Below are positions 1 to 5,962 of a DNA stretch of 9,142 nucleotides, one piece after another (position 1 is the stretch's first letter; every line of letters begins with the position of its first letter). Origin of the DNA: Azophilus sp964638775 (GTDB lineage Bacteria; Pseudomonadota; Gammaproteobacteria; Pseudomonadales; Azotimanducaceae); assembly GCA_964638775.1 (NCBI GenBank), contig CAZWZH010000154.1:1-9142 (forward strand), in the 5' to 3' direction. A model generated the notes under the pieces. That model was not told where the DNA came from. It did no database searches and was given only the letters and a program-made list of their open reading frames with translations. The translations under genes were made by a program, and so were the position numbers.

Positions 1-2651
1 TGGTCGATCCACTTCTGGCGCCTGGCCGCCGCATCCACCAGCCAGCGGGGCTCCACCTCGAATGCGGTGGCATAGAGCAGCTTCAGGTCTTCCGGCACCC
101 GGTCGATTTCCGTCAGCGACCCGTCGTAGTACTTGAGGTCGTTGACCATGACCTGATCCCACAGTCCATGCACCTTGAGGTCGTGCACCATGTAGGGATT
201 GACGACCGTGAACTCCCCGGACAGGTTCGACTTGACGTAGAGGTTCTGATAGGTCGGCTCGATGGACTGGGAGACGCCGGTGATGTTGGCGATGGTTGCC
301 GTGGGCGCGATGGCCATGACGTTGGAGTTGCGCATGCCCGCGGCCTGCACCTTGCCGCGCAGCTTGTCCCAGTCGAGGGTGGACTCGAAATTGGCGTGCA
401 GGTATTCCTTGCCCCGTTCCGAGCGCAGGCGCCTGAGCGAGTCGATGGGCAATACGCCCCGGCTCCACAGCGACCCGGAGAAGCTCGGATAGGTGCCGCG
501 CTCCCTGGCCAGCTTTGACGATGCCTCGATGGCGAAATAGCTCACCGCCTCCATCGAACGGTCGGCGAACTCCACCGCGGCTTCGGAGGCATAGGGGATG
601 CGCAGCCTGTAGAGCACGTCCTGGAAGCCCATGACGCCGAGCCCCACCGGGCGGTGCTTCATGTTCGAGTTGCGGGCCTGGTCCACCGAGTAGTAATTGA
701 TGTCGATCACGTTGTCGAGCATGCGCACCGCCGTGCGCACGGTCTTTTTCAGCTTCTTCATGTCGAGCTTGCCGTTCTCGACGTGCTGCACCAGATTCAC
801 GCTGCCGAGGTTGCACACCGCGATCTCCTCGCGCGATGTATTCAGCGTGATCTCGGTGCACAGGTTCGATGAGTGCACCACGCCGATGTGCTGCTGGGGC
901 GAGCGCACGTTGCACGAGTCCTTGAAGGTCATCCAGGGATGGCCCGTCTCGAACAGCATGGAGAGCATCTTGCGCCACAGGTCGCGCGCCTTGATGCGCT
1001 TGTGCAACAGCCCCAGGGCCTTCGCGTTCTGTTCGTAGTGCTCGAACCGCGCCTCGAACGCCCGGCCGTACAGGTCGTGCAGGTCCGGCACCTCATTGGG
1101 GGAGAAAAGCGTCCAGTCGGCGTCTTCGCTGACGCGCTTCATGAACAGGTCCGGAATCCAGTTGGCCGTGTTCATGTCATGGGTGCGCCGCCGGTCGTCG
1201 CCGGTGTTCTTGCGCAGCTCCAGGAACTCCTCGATATCGAGGTGCCAGGTTTCCAGGTAGGAGCACACTGCGCCCTTGCGCTTGCCGCCCTGGTTGACGG
1301 CCACCGCGGTGTCGTTCACTACCTTGAGGAAGGGCACCAGGCCCTGGGACTTGCCGTTGGTGCCCTTGATGTAGGAACCGAGCGCCCGCACCGGCGTCCA
1401 GTCGTTGCCCAGGCCCCCGGCCCACTTCGACAGCATGGCGTTGTCGTGGATGGCGTTGTAGATGCCGTCGAGATCGTCGGGCACGGTGGTGAGGAAGCAG
1501 GAGGAGAGCTGCGAGCGCAGGGTGCCGGCGTTGAACAGCGTGGGCGTGGAACTCATGTACTCGAAGTTCGACAGGAGGTTGTAGAACTCGATGGCGCGCC
1601 GGGTCGGGTCGCTCTCTTCCGCGGCGAGGCCCATGGCGACCCGCATGAAGAACACCTGGGGCAGCTCGAACTTGATGTCGTCGTCTTCGGTGTGGCTGTG
1701 GATGAAGTAGCGGTCGTAGAGGGTCTGCAGGCCGAGGTAGGTGAATTTCAGGTCACGGCCGGCATCGATGGCCGCGCCCAGGGCGCCCAGGTCGAAGTCG
1801 AGCAGGGTGTGGTTGACCAGTTCGAGTTCAACGCCTTTTTCGATGAAGCGCTCGAGCGCCCGGGGATAGACGTCGGCCATCTGCGCCTGTGTCGCCGAGT
1901 AGTCGCCTTCGGCCGCGCCCGGGGCCTGCACGTCGAGGAACCGCAGGGCTTCGCTGCGCAACTGGTCGAGCAGCAGCCGCGCGGTGACCTGGGAGTAATT
2001 GGGTTCTTCCTCGACCAGCGTGCGCGCCGTCATCAGGAGCGCGGTGCCGACGTCGCGGGCATCGATGCCGTCGTAAAGGTTGGCCAGGCTCTCGTCGATG
2101 ATGCGCCCGGCATCCACGTCCCCGAGGCCCGCGCAGGCCTCGGCGACGATGGTGCGGATGCGGCCGACGTTGAGCGGCTCGACCCGGCCGTCTTCCCGGG
2201 TCACTGTGATGTCGGCGCGTTCCCCCGCTCCGGATTCCGCTTTCCGGGCGGCGCGAACCCGAGCACGCTCCTCTCGGTAGAGCACGTAGTCCCTGGCCAC
2301 CTTGTGCTCGCCGGAGCGCATCAGCGCGAGTTCCACCTGGTCCTGGATCTCCTCGATGTGCACCGTGCCGCCGGAAGGCAGGCGCCGGCGGAATGTGGCG
2401 CTCACCTGTTCCGTCAGCGCCGCCACCAATTCGCGGATTCTGGGCGAGGCGGCCGCCGTGCCGCCCTCCACCGCGAGGAAGGCCTTGGTCATGGCGATGG
2501 CGATCTTGTCGTCGGTGTAGGGCACCACCTCGCCGGTGCGCTTGATGACCTTGAGGCGGCCGGGCGCGGTTGCGGCGACGCCGGGCGAAAGCGTTGGCGG
2601 GGGTGTTGCCGGCGTGGATTCGGGGCTGGTTTCCAGGGCGTTTGGCTGCAT
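1..2651 (-). CDS. nrdA: Ribonucleoside-diphosphate reductase class Ia, alpha (large) subunit, C-terminus off window
   Basis: Catalytic subunit that reduces ribonucleoside diphosphates to deoxy forms in the cytoplasm, working with the NrdB radical subunit. I read 883 codons from ATG at 2651 to the left edge. After a Pro/Thr-rich N-terminus come two ATP-cone-like domains, about residues 31-130 (RLKVIKRTGEVVPYTDDKI) and 147-232 (DITVTREDGRVEPLNVGRI). The catalytic barrel shows STPTLFNAGT then SSCFLTT with Cys385, SNLCTEI with Asn596, Cys598 and Glu600, and VCNLGSVN with Cys613. These match the E. coli redox pair (C225/C462) and thiyl-radical residue (C439); the 213-residue gap from Cys385 to Cys598 nearly equals E. 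coli's. Further on are MAIAPTATIANITG and, at the edge, RWLVDAAARRQKWIDQ. The C-terminal tyrosine pair and shuttle cysteines should lie beyond position 1. The start is set by an in-frame stop at 2687-2685 and a GGAG at 2667-2664; GTG at 2684 is an alternative. Two cones resemble Pseudomonas NrdA and imply dATP/ATP control by oligomerisation, by family analogy. Confidence 0.97.
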   Translation of the reverse strand, partial: MQPNALETSPESTPATPPPTLSPGVAATAPGRLKVIKRTGEVVPYTDDKIAIAMTKAFLAVEGGTAAASPRIRELVAALTEQVSATFRRRLPSGGTVHIEEIQDQVELALMRSGEHKVARDYVLYREERARVRAARKAESGAGERADITVTREDGRVEPLNVGRIRTIVAEACAGLGDVDAGRIIDESLANLYDGIDARDVGTALLMTARTLVEEEPNYSQVTARLLLDQLRSEALRFLDVQAPGAAEGDYSATQAQMADVYPRALERFIEKGVELELVNHTLLDFDLGALGAAIDAGRDLKFTYLGLQTLYDRYFIHSHTEDDDIKFELPQVFFMRVAMGLAAEESDPTRRAIEFYNLLSNFEYMSSTPTLFNAGTLRSQLSSCFLTTVPDDLDGIYNAIHDNAMLSKWAGGLGNDWTPVRALGSYIKGTNGKSQGLVPFLKVVNDTAVAVNQGGKRKGAVCSYLETWHLDIEEFLELRKNTGDDRRRTHDMNTANWIPDLFMKRVSEDADWTLFSPNEVPDLHDLYGRAFEARFEHYEQNAKALGLLHKRIKARDLWRKMLSMLFETGHPWMTFKDSCNVRSPQQHIGVVHSSNLCTEITLNTSREEIAVCNLGSVNLVQHVENGKLDMKKLKKTVRTAVRMLDNVIDINYYSVDQARNSNMKHRPVGLGVMGFQDVLYRLRIPYASEAAVEFADRSMEAVSYFAIEASSKLARERGTYPSFSGSLWSRGVLPIDSLRRLRSERGKEYLHANFESTLDWDKLRGKVQAAGMRNSNVMAIAPTATIANITGVSQSIEPTYQNLYVKSNLSGEFTVVNPYMVHDLKVHGLWDQVMVNDLKYYDGSLTEIDRVPEDLKLLYATAFEVEPRWLVDAAARRQKWID

Positions 2652-2742
2652 GGCGTCGGCTGTCTCCGTATCTCGTTGGACCACTCACGAGAGGTTGGTG
2701 CTTCGCGGCCGCCGGAATGATCCGTGCGCGAGACCCCGAAAT

Positions 2743-2770
2743 CGGCAACCACAACACCTTGTGGTTGCCG
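2743..2770. repeat. Perfect 12-bp inverted repeat with 4-nt loop
   Basis: Arms CGGCAACCACAA (2743-2754) and TTGTGGTTGCCG (2759-2770) pair without mismatch around the loop CACC, 92 bp upstream of the nrdA start codon. No T-run follows on either strand, so it is not a classic intrinsic terminator. If nrdA is transcribed from the promoter near 2953-2981, this becomes a stable stem-loop in its leader RNA. It could be an RNA control element, a transcript-stability hairpin or a protein-binding palindrome. I cannot match it to a known riboswitch. Confidence 0.8.
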
Positions 2771-2916
2771 GGCCGCCGGACCGACCGCGGCCGACACCCC
2801 TCCCCGAGTGCGGCAGACCCCGATGCGGCCAGCCGGATCGATGGGAAAACGGGCACCCCCGCCAAGGGGAGCCGCGTTGTCCGGCCACCGACCGCCTGCC
2901 GGCCCTGCGCCGCGAA

Positions 2917-2932
2917 ACGCCATATATTGGGT
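2917..2932. promoter_or_regulatory. NrdR-box-like palindrome, proximal to nrdA
   Basis: The 16-mer ACGCCATATATTGGGT matches the NrdR consensus as I recall it (acaCwAtATaTwGtgt) at 13 of 16 positions. NrdR is the ATP/dATP-sensing repressor of ribonucleotide reductase genes. A second, weaker box starts 32 bp further upstream, and that spacing of about three helical turns is the usual NrdR pairing. It would lie just downstream of the proposed nrdA -10. Confidence 0.6.
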
Positions 2933-2948
2933 TTGCTGCCGCACGCCC

Positions 2949-2964
2949 GCACAACATAATGCGC
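2949..2964. promoter_or_regulatory. Second, weaker NrdR-box-like site
   Basis: GCACAACATAATGCGC matches about 11 of 16 positions of the recalled NrdR consensus. It starts 32 bp from the box at 2917, leaving 16 bp between them, which is typical of NrdR box pairs. It overlaps the proposed nrdA -10 hexamer, so NrdR binding here would block RNA polymerase. Its match is poor by itself and the call rests on spacing and context. Confidence 0.45.
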
Positions 2965-2981
2965 TTCCGGTGCAATTGCAA
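2953..2981 (-). promoter_or_regulatory. Candidate sigma-70 promoter for nrdA
   Basis: On the minus strand, TTGCAA (2981-2976) is followed after 17 bp by TATGTT (2958-2953). Each hexamer matches the consensus at 4 of 6 positions with ideal spacing. It lies between the DnaA-box cluster and the proximal NrdR-like box, so repression and DnaA input at this promoter make sense. The start site is inferred, not shown. Confidence 0.45.
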
Positions 2982-3024
2982 GGGGATAACTCTTTGGAAA
3001 AGCAGGTGTGAAACCTGTGGAAAA
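2981..3024 (-). promoter_or_regulatory. DnaA-box-like cluster upstream of nrdA
   Basis: On the minus strand, TTTTCCACA (3024-3016) differs from the DnaA box TTATCCACA at one base. TTTTCCAAA (3001-2993) and TTATCCCCT (2989-2981) each differ at two. All three share one orientation, spaced 12 and 23 bp, roughly one and two helical turns. DnaA boxes upstream of nrdAB are established in E. coli, where DnaA affects transcription. The strong box is well supported and the weaker two are supported mainly by spacing. An origin is unlikely because no AT-rich unwinding region or larger box array is present. Confidence 0.55.
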
Positions 3025-3099
3025 CCGGCCTGAACCTGGGGATTGTTCAAGGCGACAATTCCCCCGTCCGCGCTTGCCAGGAAGGCCGCAAAGGCGGGA

Positions 3100-3129
3100 C
3101 TGACGCTTTACGGCCAACCACTATATATT
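3100..3129 (+). promoter_or_regulatory. Candidate sigma-70 promoter for glpK
   Basis: CTGACG (3100-3105) and TATATT (3124-3129) are separated by 18 bp and match the consensus at 4 of 6 and 5 of 6 positions. The transcript would start about 30 bp before the glpK ATG. The -10 sits inside the NrdR-like palindrome at 3118-3133. With 16-bp spacing, TATATA at 3122-3127 is an alternative -10. Confidence 0.45.
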
Positions 3130-3133
3130 GTGT
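3118..3133. promoter_or_regulatory. NrdR-box-like palindrome upstream of glpK
   Basis: CCACTATATATTGTGT matches the recalled NrdR consensus at 15 of 16 positions, the best match in the window. It lies 32 bp before the glpK start and about 200 bp from the nrdA-proximal pair. No partner box is visible 31-32 bp to either side, so it lacks the canonical pairing. It may be a distal site for nrdA, an operator for glpK, or an AT-rich -10 resembling the motif by chance. Confidence 0.5.
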
Positions 3134-3165
3134 TTCCGGCACTGGAGTGCATTCGAGAGTTACCC

Positions 3166-4656
3166 ATGAGCCTGATTCTCGCCATCGACCAGGGAACGTC
3201 GAGTTCCCGGGGGATCGTCTTCGACCTGGCTGCCGGGCGAATTCTCGGCGAAGGTCAACGGGAGTTTGCCTGCCGCTTCCCGCGGGACGGCTGGGTGGAA
3301 CAGGATCCGGAAGCCGTCTGGAGCACGACCCTGTCGGCCTGCCGGAAGGCGATCGACAATGCCGGCGCCACCGGTTCGGACATCAGGGCCATCGGCATTA
3401 CGAACCAGCGCGAGACTACCCTGGTATGGGACCGCCGCACCGGCGCCTGCGTGCACGATGCCATCGTCTGGCAGGATCGCCGAACCGCGGACCGCTGCGA
3501 GCGCCTGCGCTCGGACGGCCTGGAGAACCACGTCAAGGCCAGTACGGGCCTGGTGGCCGACCCCTATTTTTCGGCAACGAAACTCGCCTGGCTGCTCGAC
3601 AGCGATCCGGCGCTGAGATCGCGAGCGGCCGCCGGGGAACTCTGCTTCGGAACCATCGATACCTTTCTGCTCTGGCGCCTCACCGGCGGCCGGTCGCACC
3701 TGACTGACGCCACCAATGCCTCGAGAACCATGCTCTTCGACATCCGCCGCCAGGCCTGGGACGAGGAACTGCTCCGCTATTTCGACATACCGCCGGAAAT
3801 GCTGCCTGAAGTCCGCGACAGCGCCGCGGACTTCGGCGTCACGGACGAGAGCTGGTTCGGTGCGCCCATTCCCGTTACCGGAATTGCCGGCGACCAGCAG
3901 GCGGCGCTGGTCGGACAGGGCTGTTTTGCCGAGGGCGCCTGCAAGGTCACCTGCGGCACGGGGTGTTTCGCGGTGACCAATACGGGCGGGCGCATGTTGA
4001 ATTCGTCCAGCGGGCTGCTCTCAACGGTGGGGTATCGCATCGCCGGGGAGACGACCTATGCCCTGGAGGGCAGTGTCTTCGTGGCCGGAGCGGCGATCAA
4101 GTGGCTGCGCGACACCCTGGGCATCATTGCCTCGGCCGCGGAAACCGAGACCCTGGCGAGGGAGACCGGCGCACGCAGCCACGGGGTTTACGTCGTGCCG
4201 GCTTTTACCGGCCTTGGCGCGCCCTGGTGGAACCCGGATGCACGAGGCACCATTACCGGGCTCACGCTCGACAGCACGCGGGGCCACATCGTTACCGCTA
4301 CGCTGCAGAGCGTTGCGTACCAGACCGCGGAACTGCTGGAGGCCATGGCGGGCGACGGCGCCGCGGTGGACCGGTTGCGTGTGGATGGCGGCATGGCGGT
4401 GAACGACTGGCTGTGCCAGTTCATGGCGGACATGTTGAACGTGCCGGTGGAAAGGCCGCCGTTCGTGGAAACCACGGCACTGGGCGCCGCCACCCTGGCG
4501 GGGTTTGGGGCAGGCCTGACGGCGAGCCTGCACGAACGCGACTGGGGGCTCGACCGCTCGTTTGCGCCCGAGATGCCGCACGAACGGAGGCAGGCGCTGC
4601 TCGACGGCTGGCGCACCGCGGTGCGGCAGACACTGGCTGGTACTCAAATGCGGTGA
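3166..4656 (+). CDS. glpK: Glycerol kinase
   Basis: FGGY-family kinase that phosphorylates glycerol to sn-glycerol-3-phosphate with ATP in the cytoplasm, the entry step of glycerol use. At 496 residues it is close to E. coli GlpK (502). It shows the N-terminal phosphate loop DQGTSSSR (8-15), NQRET with Arg82 and Glu83, ADPYFSATK with Tyr134, and GIAGDQQAAL with Asp243; these four are the known glycerol-binding positions. TDATNASRTMLF (180-191), CGTGCF (263-268), VVPAFTGLGAPWW (343-355) and LRVDGGM (404-410) complete the signature. The ATG at 3166 is chosen because the family N-terminus begins MSLILAIDQGT and GAGAG lies 6 nt upstream; the frame stays open to 3043 but adds no family sequence. 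Where E. coli has Arg236 for fructose-1,6-bisphosphate inhibition this protein has Pro234, so that control may be missing. No glpF or glpD is next to it. Confidence 0.95.
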   Translation: MSLILAIDQGTSSSRGIVFDLAAGRILGEGQREFACRFPRDGWVEQDPEAVWSTTLSACRKAIDNAGATGSDIRAIGITNQRETTLVWDRRTGACVHDAIVWQDRRTADRCERLRSDGLENHVKASTGLVADPYFSATKLAWLLDSDPALRSRAAAGELCFGTIDTFLLWRLTGGRSHLTDATNASRTMLFDIRRQAWDEELLRYFDIPPEMLPEVRDSAADFGVTDESWFGAPIPVTGIAGDQQAALVGQGCFAEGACKVTCGTGCFAVTNTGGRMLNSSSGLLSTVGYRIAGETTYALEGSVFVAGAAIKWLRDTLGIIASAAETETLARETGARSHGVYVVPAFTGLGAPWWNPDARGTITGLTLDSTRGHIVTATLQSVAYQTAELLEAMAGDGAAVDRLRVDGGMAVNDWLCQFMADMLNVPVERPPFVETTALGAATLAGFGAGLTASLHERDWGLDRSFAPEMPHERRQALLDGWRTAVRQTLAGTQMR

Positions 4657-4664
4657 CACACGGG

Positions 4665-4692
4665 TTGCGTCGAAGCACAACGCTTGTAGTAT
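4665..4692 (+). promoter_or_regulatory. Weak candidate promoter ahead of the dioxygenase gene
   Basis: In the 104-bp gap after glpK, TTGCGT (4665-4670) and TAGTAT (4687-4692) stand 16 bp apart. The matches are only 3 of 6 and 4 of 6. It would allow transcription of the dioxygenase independent of glpK, but read-through from glpK is equally possible because no terminator is visible in the gap. Confidence 0.28.
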
Positions 4693-4760
4693 GCAGGGTG
4701 GTTATCAAGGGGTCTGTTCGACAGTTGACGCCATGATGGAAATCAAGCCCGGGCGGCGCG

Positions 4761-5660
4761 ATGCCCGCCGTTGAAGCCACCGCCGAGGGGCTGGACTCGG
4801 TACTGGAGGAAATCCGTGAACTCGGGCTCGAGGCTCATGCAGCGGAGCTCGATACCTGGGGCCTGACGGTATTGCCGCCGGAACGGCTGGCGCCACGGGA
4901 ATTCACCATCCGGCTGCGCGATGCGGTTCTGGATCTCGCGGAGCGCCGCACCGGCGTCAGGCCGGATTTCGAGAACGGCGCCACACACGCCAACATCCCG
5001 GCGACTTCCGGCCAGACCGGCGAGGCCTGGATGTGGCACATCCTGTTCGACGACCCCATCTTCCCAGACGCGCTGATGAACCGGGCCTGCCTTGCCATGG
5101 TGACCTACCTGGTGGGATACAGCGCCAAGCTGTCCAACAGTTCGGCACTGGTCAAGGGGCCGGTGGATTGGGAGGGGCCACCCCGGCCGCTCGGCCTGCA
5201 CAACGACAGCCGCGGCGTGCCGGCGCCGCTGCCGCCCTACTCGCAGTTCGCAAGCGCAACCTGGGTACTCACCGACTATACGCTGGAGAACGGCGCCCTG
5301 GGCTACCTGCCGGGCAGCCACAAGCTGTGCCGGCAGCCGACGCCGGACGAGGCGCTCGACCGGGTCGTCCCGGTGGAAGCGGAGGCCGGGTCGCTGATCG
5401 TCTGGCACGGCAATACCTGGCACGCCCCCTTCCCGCGCACGGTGCCGGGCCTGCGGGTGTCGTTGCTGCTTTATTTCTGCCGGGACTACATGACCACCCA
5501 GGAACGCTATCGGGAACGGGTGCCGGAGACGATGCTCGAACGCCATCCGCCGCGCTTCCGTACGCTCATGGGCCTGATGGACGGCTACGGCTGGGCGGAC
5601 GAGGGGCCGGACGTGACGCTGCTGCGCAAGTCCCGCTCGGGGTACAGCCAGCACTCTTGA
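4761..5660 (+). CDS. Phytanoyl-CoA dioxygenase (PhyH) family Fe(II)/2-oxoglutarate oxygenase
   Basis: Probable cytoplasmic non-heme iron oxygenase coupling 2-oxoglutarate decarboxylation to hydroxylation of an unknown substrate. The 299-residue protein has the facial triad of the family: His147-x-Asp149 in LGLHNDSRG, and the distal His221 in HGNTWHAPFPR, with Arg232 placed to bind 2-oxoglutarate. GALGYLPGSHK (178-188) is the conserved strand before the distal histidine, as in PhyH proteins. There is no signal peptide or membrane segment. ATG 4761 is the only ATG between the in-frame stop at 4734-4736 and the conserved part, but its ribosome site is poor. The gene follows glpK on the same strand after 104 bp. 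PhyH enzymes act on fatty acyl-CoAs, small metabolites, phosphonates and natural products, so the substrate cannot be named. The fold assignment is firm; the reaction is inferred. Confidence 0.86.
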   Translation: MPAVEATAEGLDSVLEEIRELGLEAHAAELDTWGLTVLPPERLAPREFTIRLRDAVLDLAERRTGVRPDFENGATHANIPATSGQTGEAWMWHILFDDPIFPDALMNRACLAMVTYLVGYSAKLSNSSALVKGPVDWEGPPRPLGLHNDSRGVPAPLPPYSQFASATWVLTDYTLENGALGYLPGSHKLCRQPTPDEALDRVVPVEAEAGSLIVWHGNTWHAPFPRTVPGLRVSLLLYFCRDYMTTQERYRERVPETMLERHPPRFRTLMGLMDGYGWADEGPDVTLLRKSRSGYSQHS

Positions 5661-5686
5661 TCGGTCGAGGTGCGGAGTCGACGGGG

Positions 5687-5707
5687 GTACGGTCGTCTCG
5701 TACGGTC
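5687..5707. repeat. Tandemly spaced octamer GTACGGTC
   Basis: GTACGGTC occurs at 5687-5694 and 5700-5707, start to start 13 bp, just after the dioxygenase stop codon. The first copy together with the following CGTAC also forms a short dyad (GTACG...CGTAC). It might be a protein-binding site, but two 8-bp copies can arise by chance. Confidence 0.4.
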
Positions 5708-5744
5708 AGTGAACGTCGAAGGATCAACGCCGATTCTCGGGAAA

Positions 5745-5871
5745 GAGTTTGTATGCGGCGCTTCCCTTTCGGCGCGTTAAGCTCGTCCGAAAACCTTGAG
5801 TTCCGCAGAGTGCCTTGCGTACAGCAAAAAAGGAGGCCGTGCGCCGAAAGGGAAGCGCCGCATGCGAACTC
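5745..5871. repeat. 127-bp element with 31-bp inverted terminal arms
   Basis: The left arm 5745-5775 and right arm 5841-5871 are reverse complements at 29 of 31 positions and enclose a 65-nt centre. The core of the left arm reads ATGCGGCGCTTCCCTTTCGG and the right arm carries its complement. The two imperfect positions (5750/5866 and 5752/5864) are T opposite G, so plus-strand RNA would pair through all 31 positions with two U-G wobbles, whereas minus-strand RNA would have A-C mismatches. No transposase, no obvious target-site duplication and no T-run are seen. It could be a miniature inverted-repeat element, a REP/BIME-like unit, a structured RNA or a 3'-end hairpin for the dioxygenase transcript. 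Confidence 0.85.
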
Positions 5872-5875
5872 GCTG

Positions 5876-5904
5876 TTGCGACTGACGATATTATGTCAAA
5901 TTAT
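5876..5904 (+). promoter_or_regulatory. Candidate promoter for the phosphotriesterase-like gene
   Basis: TTGCGA (5876-5881) and AATTAT (5899-5904) are 17 bp apart, each matching the sigma-70 consensus at 4 of 6 positions. They begin a strongly AT-rich stretch immediately downstream of the hairpin element. The leader would be about 50 nt, with the ribosome site GAGGGAGA at 5951-5958. The AT-rich tract offers other hexamers, so the exact promoter is uncertain. Confidence 0.4.
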
Positions 5905-5962
5905 TTTTTGCTTAAAATCAAAGAATTAAGTTGTATTCCATGAATGTCCAGAGGGAGAATCG

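Larger units (their letters stand above)
2652..3165. other. nrdA-glpK divergent intergenic region
   Basis: This 514-bp stretch lies between two genes that point away from each other. I found no credible protein gene in it; the frames crossing it are short or lack family signatures. It carries control elements listed separately: a hairpin in the nrdA leader, paired NrdR-like boxes with a promoter, a DnaA-box cluster, and an NrdR-like box with a promoter facing glpK. The part nearest nrdA is GC-rich, while 2917-3060 and 3100-3135 are more AT-rich, which fits promoters placed there. On that reading the nrdA transcript would have a leader of roughly 290 nt. Confidence 0.7.
5661..5962. other. Intergenic region with hairpin element and AT-rich leader
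   Basis: These 302 bp separate the dioxygenase and phosphotriesterase-like genes. No protein gene of recognisable family is present. From left to right there is a short repeated octamer, a 127-bp element with long inverted arms, then an abrupt AT-rich stretch (about 5886-5940) holding the probable promoter of the downstream gene. The composition change at about 5885 is sharp compared with the surrounding high-GC DNA. Confidence 0.7.

Noticed and set aside
873..2720. 615-codon open frame on the plus strand
   Set aside because: It is antisense to nrdA, which has unmistakable catalytic motifs in the opposite strand. Long open antisense frames are common in high-GC genes, and this translation shows no family signature.
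3031..3059. Short dyads TGAAC/GTTCA and ATTGT/ACAAT as glycerol-regulator operators
   Set aside because: Five-base arms with 8-9 nt spacers are expected by chance and do not match the GlpR operator I know.
2981..3060. Replication origin suggested by the DnaA-box-like cluster
   Set aside because: Only one good box, no AT-rich unwinding tract and no dnaA, gidA or parA neighbours; regulation of nrdA explains the boxes.
1828..3117. 429-codon minus-strand frame across the nrdA N-terminus and intergenic region
   Set aside because: It is out of frame with the ATP-cone and barrel sequence of nrdA and gives low-complexity Arg/Gly-rich protein.
3963..5929. Two overlapping plus-strand frames of 257 and 298 codons (3963-4736 and 5033-5929)
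   Set aside because: They are frame shadows of glpK and of the dioxygenase gene, rich in Arg/Gly/Ala, without motifs.
5839..5943. 34-codon GTG frame after AAAAAAGGAGG inside the hairpin element
   Set aside because: The ribosome-site-like sequence is only 2 nt from the GTG, the frame runs through the inverted arm and AT-rich leader, and no family match is apparent.
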